A stretch of DNA of 64,000 nucleotides from Gordonia sp. OPL2 (GCF_003797825.1 NZ_RKME01000023.1:28764-92763), one strand, 5' to 3'; shown: positions 33,019 to 41,017, counted from the stretch's first letter. A program made the numbers and translations. The notes: a model not told the origin generated them from the letters alone.

Positions 33019-35457
33019 TCATCTCCGGATCAGGGTCATGTCGGGATCCACGACAGGTTCCGCGTGGACCGCGGCCGTGTACGTCCGATCGAGGTAGGCG
33101 ACGGTCACGGTCGCACCCGCCGGGATCGTCGCCGGTAGCCACGCGTAGGCGATACTGCGACCGATGGTCGCCGAATATGCTGCGCTGGTGACATATCCGC
33201 CGACGACGCCGTCGACGGCCACCGGCTCCTTGCCCAGCACGACGGCGGTGGGATCGTCGAACACGATGCTGCGCAGTGCCCGTGCGGGCTCGGGCGCGAC
33301 GTCGAGCGCCGACTTCCCGATGAAGTCGCCCTTGCGTCGGCTCACCGCGAATCCGACGCCGGCCGCGTCCGGGAGGTGTTCTGAGGTCATGTCGGTCCCC
33401 CACGCCCGGTAGCCCTTCTCCATGCGCAGGCTGTTGAACGCGATGCGTCCCGCCGCGATCGCGCGGTGGGGACGCCCGGCGTCGAACAGCAGATCCCACA
33501 GGGCTGCACCGTATTCCGCGGAGGTGTAGATCTCCCAGCCGAGCTCACCGACATAGGAGACCCGGAGCATGGTGACCGGGATGCTGCCGAGGAACGTCTC
33601 GCATGCACGGAAATAGCCGAACGCCTCGTGCGAGATGTCGTCGGCGGTCAGGGGTGCGACGAGATCGCGGGCACGTGGCCCCCAGACGCCGACACAGCAG
33701 GTGCCGCCGGTGATGTCGCGAATGGTGACGTCGGCGTCGGGCGCATGACGGAGCATCCGGTCCAGATCGAGCGGACCGTTGGCGCCCACCTGAAATCGAT
33801 CGTCCGCCAGCCGCGCGACGGTGAGATCGCTGAGGACGCCGCCGTTCTCGTCGAGCATCAGCGTGTACGTCACCGAGCCGACACGCTTGTCGACGTTGTT
33901 GGTCGTCAGGTGCTGCAGGAATGCGCAGGCTCCGGCGCCGGTGACCTCGAAGCGCGTCAGCGGCGTCATGTCGTAGAGGGCGACGTGGTCGCGGGTCCAG
34001 CGTGCCTCGGCGATCGAGATCGGGGACCAGAATCGTCCCGACCAGTCGTCGCGGTCGGGGAAAGTGACTCCGGCGGTGGAGAGTTCGTCGATCAAGACCT
34101 CGTTGTCGGCGTACCAGGCGGGCCGCTCCCAGCATCCTCCCTCGTAGAAGTACGCTCCGAGTTCCTGCTGCCGGTGGTGGAACGGGCTGACCCGCAGGTC
34201 TCGCGGCGCCGACCGGTACTGGTGCGGGTGGACGATGTCGTAGACCTCGACGAACGCCTGGGAACTCGTCGCCAGGATGAAGTCGGGGCTCGTCGCCGCC
34301 TCCTCGAACCGGTAGAGATCGCATTCGTGGACGTCGGTGGACGGTGCGCCGTCGACGATCCACTCGGCCATCGCCTTCGCCACCCCGGCCGAATGGGTCA
34401 CCCAGACCGCCTCGGCAACCCAGAAGCCCGGCAGGTCACGGTGTTCGCCCATGATCGAGAAGCCGTCGGGGGTGAAGGAGAAGATGCCGTTGAAACCCTC
34501 CTCGACCTTGGTGTCCCCAAGGGTCGGAAGCAATGTCACGCTGTGCGTCCAGGCCTCGTCGAAGTCGGACTCGGTGAAAGGCAGCATCGACGGCATCGCC
34601 TCGTCGGCGGTGTCGGTGAGCAGGGTGTCCATGTCGACCGGCATCGGACGGTGCCCGTAGTAGCCGATGCCGAGTCGGTCGCCGTGCTCGCGGTAATAGA
34701 GGTCGTGGTCCTGATGGCGCAGGATCGGCATGCGCGCCTCGTCTCCGGAGAGACCCTCGCGACGGAGCTCGGCGACCTGCCCGGTCTTGGCGTACTGATG
34801 CGCCATCGGCACGAGGGGAACGGCGAGCCCGACCTGGTCACCGAGCCGGGCGCCCCAGAACCCCGCGGCGGAGACGACGACGTCGGCGTCGACGACCTCC
34901 CCCGATGCCGTGCGCACGCCGGCGACCCGGCCGCCACGTTCGACGATCTCGACGACCTCCTGCCCGCCGACGAAACGGGCACCGCGCTCGATCGCCCGTT
35001 CGGCCTGCACGGTCACCGCGCGGACCGCGCGCGCGAGCCCGTCGTCGGGGGTGTGGAAGCCGCCCTCGATCCGGTCGACGTCGAGCAAGGGGTTCAGGGC
35101 GGCGCACTCCTGCGGATCGAGCAGGGTTCCGCGTACGCCCCAGGACTGCGCCCAGCCGTGTTTGCGGTGCAGGTCGATCCAGCGATCCGGAGTCGCCGCG
35201 ACCTCGAGTCCGCCCACTTGATCGAAGGCGTCGAGGCCGACGAACTTCTCGACGGTGTAGCGCGCGAACTCGGTCATCGTCTTCGACGGATTGGTCTGGA
35301 AGACGAGTCCGGGCGCGTGCGATGTCGACCCGCCCGTGGCGAACAGCGGACCGCGGTCGAGCACTGTCACGTCGGTGCATCCGCGTGCGGTCAGTTCGTC
35401 GGCGAGCGATGAGCCGACGATGCCGGCGCCGATGATGACGATGGTGGGCTGGACCAT
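33019..35457 (-). CDS. Dimethylglycine dehydrogenase/oxidase (FAD plus GcvT-like domains)
   Basis: 812 residues, the usual length. N-terminal FAD oxidoreductase (about 1-370; IVIIGAGIVGSSLADELTARGCTDVTVLDRG, with the His in STSHAPGLVFQ at the position of covalent flavin attachment). An FAO_M-type linker follows at about 375-430 (SPFHHRQQELGAYFYEGGCWERPAWY). The C-terminal aminomethyltransferase-like folate domain spans about 440-805 (VALYDMTPLTRFEVTGAGACAFLQHL, YVGELGWEIYTSAEYG). It demethylates dimethylglycine to sarcosine and transfers the C1 unit to tetrahydrofolate. It starts the three-gene demethylation operon, with an inverted repeat immediately upstream of the ATG. Confidence 0.9.
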   Translation of the reverse strand: MVQPTIVIIGAGIVGSSLADELTARGCTDVTVLDRGPLFATGGSTSHAPGLVFQTNPSKTMTEFARYTVEKFVGLDAFDQVGGLEVAATPDRWIDLHRKHGWAQSWGVRGTLLDPQECAALNPLLDVDRIEGGFHTPDDGLARAVRAVTVQAERAIERGARFVGGQEVVEIVERGGRVAGVRTASGEVVDADVVVSAAGFWGARLGDQVGLAVPLVPMAHQYAKTGQVAELRREGLSGDEARMPILRHQDHDLYYREHGDRLGIGYYGHRPMPVDMDTLLTDTADEAMPSMLPFTESDFDEAWTHSVTLLPTLGDTKVEEGFNGIFSFTPDGFSIMGEHRDLPGFWVAEAVWVTHSAGVAKAMAEWIVDGAPSTDVHECDLYRFEEAATSPDFILATSSQAFVEVYDIVHPHQYRSAPRDLRVSPFHHRQQELGAYFYEGGCWERPAWYADNEVLIDELSTAGVTFPDRDDWSGRFWSPISIAEARWTRDHVALYDMTPLTRFEVTGAGACAFLQHLTTNNVDKRVGSVTYTLMLDENGGVLSDLTVARLADDRFQVGANGPLDLDRMLRHAPDADVTIRDITGGTCCVGVWGPRARDLVAPLTADDISHEAFGYFRACETFLGSIPVTMLRVSYVGELGWEIYTSAEYGAALWDLLFDAGRPHRAIAAGRIAFNSLRMEKGYRAWGTDMTSEHLPDAAGVGFAVSRRKGDFIGKSALDVAPEPARALRSIVFDDPTAVVLGKEPVAVDGVVGGYVTSAAYSATIGRSIAYAWLPATIPAGATVTVAYLDRTYTAAVHAEPVVDPDMTLIRR

Positions 35458-35465
35458 GAGAACCC

Positions 35466-35504
35466 CTGTTGCGTGATCGGCAACGAATGCGTGTTACGCA
35501 ACAG
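35466..35504 (-). promoter_or_regulatory. Inverted repeat CTGTTGCGT ... ACGCAACAG before the dimethylglycine dehydrogenase gene
   Basis: Perfect 9-base arms at 35466-35474 and 35496-35504, 9 bases upstream of the ATG. Within it, GTTGC-n7-GCAAC (35469-35485) and TGTTACGCAACA (35492-35503) form two further dyads. GTTGC/GCAAC half sites are typical of IclR-family operators, fitting control by the IclR gene at the operon's far end. The spacing suggests a double site. Confidence 0.55.
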
Positions 35505-35558
35505 AATGAGCGCGCGATGGGGCCCTGTCAACCGATGGGTGTCATCCGCGTGGCGCGA

Positions 35559-35798
35559 TCAGCAGGCGACGCGGTGGATGTAGTCGACGATGTGATCGAC
35601 GGTGACCAGCTTGTGGGTGTCGCGGTGCGGAATCCGGATGTCGAAGACCTCTTCGAGCTGCACCGTCAGGTCGATCGTCGAAATCGAGTCGAGGCCGTAC
35701 TCCGACAGTTTCGTGGATGCGTCGAAGGCCGACGGCGGCAGCCACAGCACATCCGAGACGGCCTCCCGGACCAGCGGAAGCACATGCTCCTTCATCAC
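35559..35798 (-). CDS. Stand-alone acyl carrier protein
   Basis: 79 residues, a single phosphopantetheine-attachment domain. The carrier motif is SEYGLDSISTIDLTVQLEEVF with Ser38 as the pantetheinylation site (LDSIS). Helix 3 region is IPHRDTHKLVTVDHIVDYIHRV. It is acidic and lacks any adenylation or ketosynthase partner nearby. It lies about 100 bases upstream of the dimethylglycine dehydrogenase gene on the same strand, after the GntR-MFS pair. Why a carrier protein sits in an N-methyl amino acid catabolic locus is unclear. The nearest activating enzyme in the window is the ligase at 3.6 kb, which is probably unrelated. Confidence 0.82.
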   Translation of the reverse strand: MMKEHVLPLVREAVSDVLWLPPSAFDASTKLSEYGLDSISTIDLTVQLEEVFDIRIPHRDTHKLVTVDHIVDYIHRVAC

Positions 35799-35829
35799 GA
35801 TGTCATCCTCCCCTGCCTCCCGGGACCGT

Positions 35830-35843
35830 CAGTCATCTGACTG
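35830..35843 (-). promoter_or_regulatory. Inverted repeat CAGTCA-tc-TGACTG before the acyl carrier protein gene
   Basis: A perfect 6-base dyad, 31 bases upstream of the acyl carrier protein ATG and 35 bases past the MFS gene stop. It could be an operator for the carrier gene. The arms are too short for a convincing terminator. Confidence 0.4.
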
Positions 35844-35878
35844 TCGACCATGCGAGCGTAGTGGGGAAGCGGCCCCGA

Positions 35879-37138
35879 TCACAACGGGTGTTGCGGGATG
35901 TGGGGCCGTGGGAGGTGTCGTCGGTAGCCGCGCAGCACGACGAGTGTCGACACGATCAGCAGTCCCACCAGGACGGAGAGTAACTGCATCGTGGTGAACG
36001 GTGGTGTCAGGGCGGCCAGGATCGTCGGGACGATGAATCCGAGGTAGGCGACGGCGTAGAAGATGCCAGTGAGCTTGGCCAACTCCGCGGGCGGGGCGAT
36101 CCGCTGAACCTCGAGGAGTCCGGACACCAGGCCGATGCCGAAGCCGCCGCCGAACACCACGCTCGCGACGACGCCGACGACCCAGCTGTCTAGTCCGACC
36201 GCGGTCATCATCACCAGTAGTCCGACGATCAGGAGCGCCAGGGAGACGACGATGCCCCGCGCACTCGACGTCGAGTCGATGCGCTTGGCGAGCGGCTGCA
36301 CGAGCGCCCCGGACACGAGCGCGATGACGCTGAGCGCGGTTGCGTAGGCCAATCCCAGATCGCCGGTGGCGTCGGACAGCAGAACGGGCTGGTATCCGTA
36401 GGAGAGTCCGCAGGCGATGAACAGCCATGGCCCGCAGACCAGGACGACCCGGAGGAATCGGCGATGGCGTGCGGACGGCCCTGCCATGCGCGTCCGCATC
36501 GGGGGTCGCTGCGTGCCGGCGAAGACCGTTTCGGGCGGTCGTCGGATCAGCCAGAGGAAGGGCAGCGCGACGGCCGCGTGGATCACATAGGGCAGGATCT
36601 CGGGCCACGGACCCCACTGCGCGATGCATCCGGCCACGAGTGCGCCGAGGGCGGAGCCGAGAGTGAAGGCCAGCGAGGCGCGTCGGGCGCCCGCGCCGTG
36701 GTCGGCGGTCGGATCGTACGGTGCCTGCGAGACCTCCTTGAGCCAGCTGGTCCCGACGGCCATGGCCGTGCCGACGGACATGCCCGACAGCAGCCGTCCG
36801 AGATAGATCGGCGCCGAACCGAATTCGCCGAGCGCGAGCAGCAGGCTGCCGGCCAGGCCGAAGATCACCGCGCACATCAGGGGGCGTCGGCGCCCGGAAT
36901 GGTCGGACACCGCACCGGCGATCACGAGCGCGGGGGCGAGCCCCAGCACATAGATACCCAGGAACAAGGTGACCGTCGACGCCGAGTAGTGCTCGAGGTG
37001 TTGATAGAGGAGCAGCATGGGGCTGAACTGATTGCCCGACCACGCGCACACGAAGACGGTGCCGAAGACCAGTAACCACGGTCGGTCCCAACGCTTCTGG
37101 TCGGTCGTCTGCAGTCCGCTCCGCTCCCGCAGGCTCAC
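35879..37138 (-). CDS. MFS transporter
   Basis: 419 residues with about 12 predicted transmembrane helices. The helix 2-3 loop signature AGAVSDHSGRRRPLM (GxxxDrxGRr type) is seen near residue 75, with the central cytosolic loop around 195-220. The start overlaps the GntR stop by 4 bases (ATGA), so transporter and regulator are one transcript. Substrate is not readable. By context it may import or export a betaine-like or carboxylic compound. The C-terminus is short and basic. Confidence 0.85.
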   Translation of the reverse strand: MSLRERSGLQTTDQKRWDRPWLLVFGTVFVCAWSGNQFSPMLLLYQHLEHYSASTVTLFLGIYVLGLAPALVIAGAVSDHSGRRRPLMCAVIFGLAGSLLLALGEFGSAPIYLGRLLSGMSVGTAMAVGTSWLKEVSQAPYDPTADHGAGARRASLAFTLGSALGALVAGCIAQWGPWPEILPYVIHAAVALPFLWLIRRPPETVFAGTQRPPMRTRMAGPSARHRRFLRVVLVCGPWLFIACGLSYGYQPVLLSDATGDLGLAYATALSVIALVSGALVQPLAKRIDSTSSARGIVVSLALLIVGLLVMMTAVGLDSWVVGVVASVVFGGGFGIGLVSGLLEVQRIAPPAELAKLTGIFYAVAYLGFIVPTILAALTPPFTTMQLLSVLVGLLIVSTLVVLRGYRRHLPRPHIPQHPL

Positions 37139-37776
37139 AGCGCCCCCTGATAGCGGTTGAAGTGTGACGTCAGCATGGTCGCGAATCCCGCTTCGTCCCC
37201 GCTGCGCAGGCAGTCGGCGAGGATGCGGTGATCGGCATGTGACGCAGCCAGATTCGCGGGGTCGATCCTGAGCAGGAGGTTGCGCAGACGTTGTTGGCGG
37301 GTGCGCAGCTGCTCGTAGAAGTTGCGCGCGATGGGATTTCCGGAGGCCTCCACCATGAGTGCGTGGAACCCGTCGTCGGCCGTGACGAACCCGGCGACAT
37401 CGCCGGCCTCGACCAGCGCTCCCTGCTCCTCCAGATTCTCCTCGAGCAGGGACGCGACGCGCTCCGACGGCCCGCCCGCCGCGAATACCTGGCCGGCCGC
37501 CGACGTCTCGATGCCTTTGCGCATCGCCAGCACGTCGGCCGCCTCCGACGGGGTCATCGGGATGACGATGGCACCCTTGCGCGACACCAACTCGAGGAGT
37601 TGTTCGGAACCGAGCCGGAGAAAGGCCTCGTGCACCGGTGTCCGACTGATGCCCAGCTGCTGTCCGATCGCACCTTCGCTCACCAACTGTCCGCCGGCGA
37701 GTTCGCCGCTCAGGATCGCCGACTTGGTGAAGTCGTACGCCTGTTCAGCGGCCACCGGTCCGCTCGTGGAGGTCAT
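37135..37776 (-). CDS. GntR family (FadR/FCD subgroup) transcriptional regulator
   Basis: 213 residues from the ATG at 37776; an in-frame start at 37812 would fall inside a perfect palindrome and is rejected. N-terminal winged HTH (EGAIGQQLGISRTPVHEAFLRLGSEQLLELVSRKGAIVIPMT) and a C-terminal all-helical FCD domain (FVTADDGFHALMVEASGNPIARNFYEQLRTRQQRLRNLLLR ... ASHADHRILADCLRSGDE) with the metal/ligand His residues. It is translated together with the MFS gene. A 30-bp palindrome 15 bases upstream is its probable operator. Confidence 0.9.
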   Translation of the reverse strand: MTSTSGPVAAEQAYDFTKSAILSGELAGGQLVSEGAIGQQLGISRTPVHEAFLRLGSEQLLELVSRKGAIVIPMTPSEAADVLAMRKGIETSAAGQVFAAGGPSERVASLLEENLEEQGALVEAGDVAGFVTADDGFHALMVEASGNPIARNFYEQLRTRQQRLRNLLLRIDPANLAASHADHRILADCLRSGDEAGFATMLTSHFNRYQGAL

Positions 37777-37790
37777 GGGCAGACACCCTA

Positions 37791-37820
37791 CCCCTTGCAT
37801 GCAAGCTTGCATGCAAGGGG
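37791..37820 (-). promoter_or_regulatory. Perfect 30-bp palindrome upstream of the GntR-MFS operon
   Basis: All 30 bases are self-complementary. The sequence contains two copies of TTGCATGCAA (37795-37804 and 37807-37816) around a central AAGCTT, framed by CCCC and GGGG. The first copy begins 18 bases upstream of the GntR ATG. Two adjacent dyads would place two regulator dimers side by side, suggesting tight autoregulation. It also sits between this operon and the end of the LLM oxidoreductase gene. Confidence 0.85.
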
Positions 37821-37845
37821 CTCACGTGCGCGGTTGGGGACTGGT

Positions 37846-38703
37846 TCAGAGTGACCCGAGGCCGCGTGACACCACGGCCTCCAACACCTCGAGCGGTGCG
37901 CGGTAGGGCTCGGAGTCCCGGGGCCAGTGCACGATCACGTCGGTGAACGAGAGCTCCTCGGCGCGACCGACCATCTCGTCGAACAGATCCACACTCTCCA
38001 GTGCGTTGCGCGGCGAGGCATCGAGGCTGAGGTACCGCGGGACACCGCTTGCGCCGTCGGACAGTGCCTCGTCGAACGTGGCGACACTGCGGGCGACGCC
38101 GTCGAACCAGTCGTCGAGTGAGTCGGCGCCGGTTCCGGTGGTGATCCAGCCGTCGCCCGAGCGGGCCGCGAACCGCACGGACCGCGGACCGTTGCCTGCC
38201 AGGAGCAGCGGGACGCGGTCACGGACGTTCCCGCCGACGAGTCGCATGTCGCGTGCTCGGTAGTACTCGCCGTCCACCGAGACGTGATCGTTGCGCATCG
38301 TCTGATCGAGAATGTCGGCGAACTCCTGGAAACGGTCCACGCGCTGGCGGACGGTCAGGTCGGGTTGGCCGAGGATCGTGTCGTCGGGCGTGCCGCCGAC
38401 GCCGAGCCCGAGGAGGAACCGCCCGCCGGAGATGTCGGCGAGCGTCTGCACCTCCCGGGAGAATGCGACGGGGTGTCGGAAATTGGGGGACACCACGAAG
38501 GCGCCCAACCCGATTCGCTCGGTCACTCCGGCGGCCGCGGTGAGGGTGGGGACGCACGAGAACCACTGCGAGTCGGGCAGTCCACCCCAGACGAGGTGGT
38601 CGTAGGTCCACGCGTGATCGAAACCCATCTCCTCGGCGCGCTGCCAGAGAGCGCGGGTCTGTGACCAGGGTCGATCAGGCAGGATGCAGATTCCGAAGCG
38701 CAT
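37846..38703 (-). CDS. LLM class (F420/flavin-dependent) oxidoreductase
   Basis: 285 residues from ATG 38703, where the luciferase-like barrel begins (MRFGICILPDRPWSQTRALWQRAEEMGFDHAWTYDHLVWGG). Other family marks are IGLGAFVVSPNFRHPVAFSREVQTLADISGGRFLLGLGVGG and VPLLLAGNGPRSVRFAARSGDGWITTG. It is a TIM-barrel enzyme. In mycolic-acid actinobacteria most members of this group use F420, but flavin use cannot be excluded. Substrate unknown. It lies upstream of the GntR palindrome on the same strand but is probably a separate unit. Confidence 0.85.
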   Translation of the reverse strand: MRFGICILPDRPWSQTRALWQRAEEMGFDHAWTYDHLVWGGLPDSQWFSCVPTLTAAAGVTERIGLGAFVVSPNFRHPVAFSREVQTLADISGGRFLLGLGVGGTPDDTILGQPDLTVRQRVDRFQEFADILDQTMRNDHVSVDGEYYRARDMRLVGGNVRDRVPLLLAGNGPRSVRFAARSGDGWITTGTGADSLDDWFDGVARSVATFDEALSDGASGVPRYLSLDASPRNALESVDLFDEMVGRAEELSFTDVIVHWPRDSEPYRAPLEVLEAVVSRGLGSL

Positions 38704-38770
38704 GTCTGGACGGTACCCCGGTCTGCGCGCCCGTCGATCCCTCACGAGCCCGCTCGTGCCTCGCGGGCTC

Positions 38771-38860
38771 GAGGACCAGGATCAACCGGTCCCTGAGGAG
38801 CGAGAGGATCAGGATCAACCGGTCCCTGAGGAGCGAGCTTGCGAGCGTCACGAAGGGCGT
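38771..38860. repeat. Two tandem 33-bp units plus a dispersed CTGAGGAGCGA element
   Basis: GAGGA(C/T)CAGGATCAACCGG followed by TCCCTGAGGAGCGA occurs at 38771-38803 and 38804-38836, differing at a single base. The second unit runs on into GCTTGCGAGCGTCACGAAGGG, which pairs with the CCCT of the unit to form a long imperfect stem. The same CCTGAGGAGCGA...GCGTCACGA sequence occurs inverted at 12116-12147. This is a dispersed intergenic repeat of the kind frequent in Gordonia and Rhodococcus. Confidence 0.75.
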
Positions 38861-38884
38861 CCACCCACCCGAAAGCCGGTGCGG

Positions 38885-39124
38885 CTACTCGCCGTGCGCG
38901 GGTGGCACCTCGGCTGGGTCGACCATCACATCACTCCCACCGAGTGCCTTGTTGGCGCGGCGCTCGACGAGGAGCGGGACGAAATCGCGGACGCGGATTC
39001 CCTCGAAATGCTGATGTGCGGTCTTCACCGCCAGTGCGACATCCTCGGGCCGTTTGTGGGAGTACAGACCGATCAGACGATCCTGCACCTGGCTGATCTG
39101 ACGCAGCTCGTCATTCGCGTCCAT
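38885..39124 (-). CDS. Small three-helix-bundle dimerisation-domain protein
   Basis: 79 residues. The stretch QVQDRLIGLYSHKRPEDVALAVKTAHQHFEGIRVRDFVPLLVERRANKAL matches a short actinobacterial family annotated as three-helix bundle dimerisation domain: helix 1, a P-x-D-V turn, helix 2 ending with HHFxG-like residues, and helix 3 with the conserved RDFVPLLVERRA. It is soluble, with no catalytic residues evident. Many paralogues exist per genome; function unknown. A strong hairpin stands about 100 bases upstream. Confidence 0.75.
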   Translation of the reverse strand: MDANDELRQISQVQDRLIGLYSHKRPEDVALAVKTAHQHFEGIRVRDFVPLLVERRANKALGGSDVMVDPAEVPPAHGE

Positions 39125-39429
39125 GCCATCACGCTAGTCACGTGCGGGTCGGTGGGCCCGGCGCGGAGGATTCGTTCATCGAACGTTCACGGGGCCGAGA
39201 CGTGGCCTCGACGCCAGGTGAGTCGTCCCGGTCACTGTCGTGACCGGGACGATCCAGCGTCGACACCACCCCCGGATCACCCGGGATCCCGGACCTGTCA
39301 CGAAGGTGGTGTGTCCTCACCGATCGCGGGGGAGGGCAAGGCGATCCGTTCGGCGTCCGCGACACTACTGACCACGGTGGACCGCGAGTTTCCCAGCGGA
39401 TGAACAGTCGGTGAATCGGCGCGGCGGCC
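39125..39429. other. 305-base gap containing one strong hairpin
   Basis: No credible gene. Apart from the 13-base-arm hairpin at 39223-39252 and a smaller CCCGG/CCGGG-rich dyad around 39277-39292, the gap shows only ordinary sequence. It must hold the promoter of the three-helix protein gene and the terminator of the alcohol dehydrogenase gene. Confidence 0.5.
39223..39252. terminator. Hairpin with 13-base perfect arms downstream of the alcohol dehydrogenase
   Basis: TCGTCCCGGTCAC (39223-39235) pairs with GTGACCGGGACGA (39240-39252) over a 4-base loop. It is about 180 bases past the alcohol dehydrogenase stop and about 100 bases before the next gene, with no T-run, as is common for actinobacterial terminators. 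An operator role for the small downstream gene is the alternative. Confidence 0.6.
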
Positions 39430-40473
39430 TCAGCCGGGAACGACGACGGCACGCCCGCGGAGTTCGTTCGCGGCCAGCTTCCGGTAGGCCTCCACGCCGT
39501 CGTCGAGGGAGAACTCCTGGACCGCGACATCGAGGACTCCGTCGCGCGCGAGGTCGAGGACCTCGATCAGCTCGCTGCGAGAGCCCCAGTACGGCGTGCG
39601 AACCGAGACCTCGTAGGGCTGGGTCCAGAAGCCGACCTTTGCCGCCGCGACACCGTCGCCGATGCCGACGACGGTCACGTCACCCATCGTCCCGACGATC
39701 CCGAGGGCGGTGTCGATCGTGGGCTGGTAGCCGACGAAATCGAAGACGGCGGTGGCACCGTCCTTTCCGGTGATCTTCCGGACGTTGTCGACGGCGTCGT
39801 CGTCGCTGAGAACGGTCTCGTGCGCTCCGACCTCCCGGGCGAACGCCAGCTTCTCCTCGGTGACGTCGAGTGCGATGACGCGCGACGGGGTCAGGTGGCG
39901 CAACATCTGGATCGCGACGTGGCCGAGTCCGCCGGACCCGATGACGACGGCGGTGGTGCCACCGACGAGTTTGCTCAACGACGCCTTGATCGCGTGGTAC
40001 GGGGTGAGGCCGGCGTCGGTCAGAGGAACCGTCCGGACGGGATCGAGGTCGCCGATCGGTACGAGATGGCGCGGGTCGTCGACGATCATGTATTCGGCCA
40101 TGGCGCCGTCGACGCCGAGTCCGGGCGGCGTGATCTGCAACTCTGCCGCTCTGCTGCAATAGTTCTCGAGTCCGCGTGAACAGAAGTGGCAGACGCCGCA
40201 TCCCCACGGGCCGTACACCGCCACCGCGGTGCCCTCGGCCACGCTGTCCACTCCGCCGCCCGTCTCCGCGACGACCCCGACGCCCTCATGGCCGAGCGTC
40301 ATGGGAATCGGATAGGGAAAGCCTTCCGCGGGCATGTTCAGCACGAAATCGTCGGAATGGCAGGCCCCTGCGGCGGTCACCTTCAGCAGGACCTGTCCCG
40401 GCCCGGGGGTCGGGCGTTCCACTTCGCGGAGTTCTGGTTCGCTTCCGGGCTTGACGATCTGGATGGCCTTCAT
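39430..40473 (-). CDS. Zinc-dependent alcohol dehydrogenase
   Basis: 347 residues. Catalytic zinc ligands in TAAGACHSDDFV (Cys about 38) and LGHEGVGVV (His-Glu about 61), fourth-ligand region later. The structural zinc site is GPWGCGVCHFCSRGLENYC (about 92-110) with all four Cys. NAD(P)-binding motif VIGSGGLGHVAIQML (about 182-196) and Asp in VIALDVTEEK, which favours NAD. Medium-chain dehydrogenase/reductase close to bacterial AdhA-type enzymes. Its substrate may be an aliphatic alcohol. It is convergent with nothing and follows the globin/lcp operon with an inverted repeat between them. Confidence 0.9.
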   Translation of the reverse strand: MKAIQIVKPGSEPELREVERPTPGPGQVLLKVTAAGACHSDDFVLNMPAEGFPYPIPMTLGHEGVGVVAETGGGVDSVAEGTAVAVYGPWGCGVCHFCSRGLENYCSRAAELQITPPGLGVDGAMAEYMIVDDPRHLVPIGDLDPVRTVPLTDAGLTPYHAIKASLSKLVGGTTAVVIGSGGLGHVAIQMLRHLTPSRVIALDVTEEKLAFAREVGAHETVLSDDDAVDNVRKITGKDGATAVFDFVGYQPTIDTALGIVGTMGDVTVVGIGDGVAAAKVGFWTQPYEVSVRTPYWGSRSELIEVLDLARDGVLDVAVQEFSLDDGVEAYRKLAANELRGRAVVVPG

Positions 40474-40538
40474 GCCTTCACACCTCTCAGTACGATCGCC
40501 CCCCTCACCTCCGTCCTACTCTCGTATCGCCCATCTCG

Positions 40539-40565
40539 CATGTGTTCTGTCGCCGACGACACATG
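40539..40565 (-). promoter_or_regulatory. Inverted repeat CATGTGT ... ACACATG upstream of the alcohol dehydrogenase
   Basis: Seven-base perfect arms at 40539-40545 and 40559-40565, about 65 bases before the alcohol dehydrogenase ATG. Position and form suit an operator for that gene; the cognate regulator is not evident. Confidence 0.4.
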
Positions 40566-40586
40566 TCGTCCTCAGCGCGATTTCCA

Positions 40587-40603
40587 CGACCCACCGTGGG
40601 TCG
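40587..40603. terminator. Terminator-like dyad just after the globin gene
   Basis: CGACCCAC-c-GTGGGTCG is a perfect 8-base dyad, 12 bases beyond the globin stop, so it would end the lcp-cutinase-tatA-globin transcript. No T-run follows. Confidence 0.55.
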
Positions 40604-40615
40604 GCGCGGGATGTC

Positions 40616-41017
40616 TCAGTCGGACGGATACCCGTCCATCATCAGCGAGGAGACCGCGGTGAGCGCTTCGGTCCATGCCTCGCTCATGTCCGGGGTCCAC
40701 GACTCCCCGCCGATCTCGGCCATCGCGGCGATCATGCATTCGCCGACCGCGTCGTACATCGGTGGTGTGACGCCCATGTCGGCGTGACGCCGACCCAGCG
40801 AGCCCAGATTCGACGACAGCCATTCGTTGCTGTCGAGGTGATCGAGAACCGAAATGATCGCGGTGCGCAGCATGTCGGCCTGAGTTGTGATGTCGCGCCG
40901 GAACATCGGCTGCACCTCGGGATGGCGATCGAACAGGATCTCGTAGAACCGGAGTGTCAGGCCGTCGTCGGGGAGGTCGACGATGGCCAGACTCTCTTCG
41001 AGGAGTTGCTTGTTCAT
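40616..41017 (-). CDS. Single-domain globin (flavohaemoglobin-type haem domain)
   Basis: 133 residues, a full globin fold without reductase domain. Position matching to bacterial haemoglobins gives B10 Tyr25 (LTLRFYEILF), CD1 Phe39 (EVQPMF), E7 Gln46 (TTQADML) and proximal F8 His78 (GRRHADMG). Tyr-B10/Gln-E7 is the pair used by NO-dioxygenating and O2-binding flavohaemoglobins. It needs an external reductase. Its ATG overlaps the tatA stop in ATGA, making it the last gene of the lcp operon. A role as oxygen supplier, NO shield or haem handler for the exported haem oxygenase is possible but unproven. Confidence 0.87.
   Translation of the reverse strand: MNKQLLEESLAIVDLPDDGLTLRFYEILFDRHPEVQPMFRRDITTQADMLRTAIISVLDHLDSNEWLSSNLGSLGRRHADMGVTPPMYDAVGECMIAAMAEIGGESWTPDMSEAWTEALTAVSSLMMDGYPSD

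Noticed and set aside
37777..37812. Upstream start of the GntR gene at 37812
   Set aside because: It would place the first codons inside a perfect 30-bp palindrome and add residues not seen in the family.
39138..39530. Possible gene in the gap after the alcohol dehydrogenase
   Set aside because: It overlaps the dehydrogenase gene on the same strand out of frame, is low-complexity Arg/Ser/Pro-rich and contains the hairpin; typical high-GC noise.
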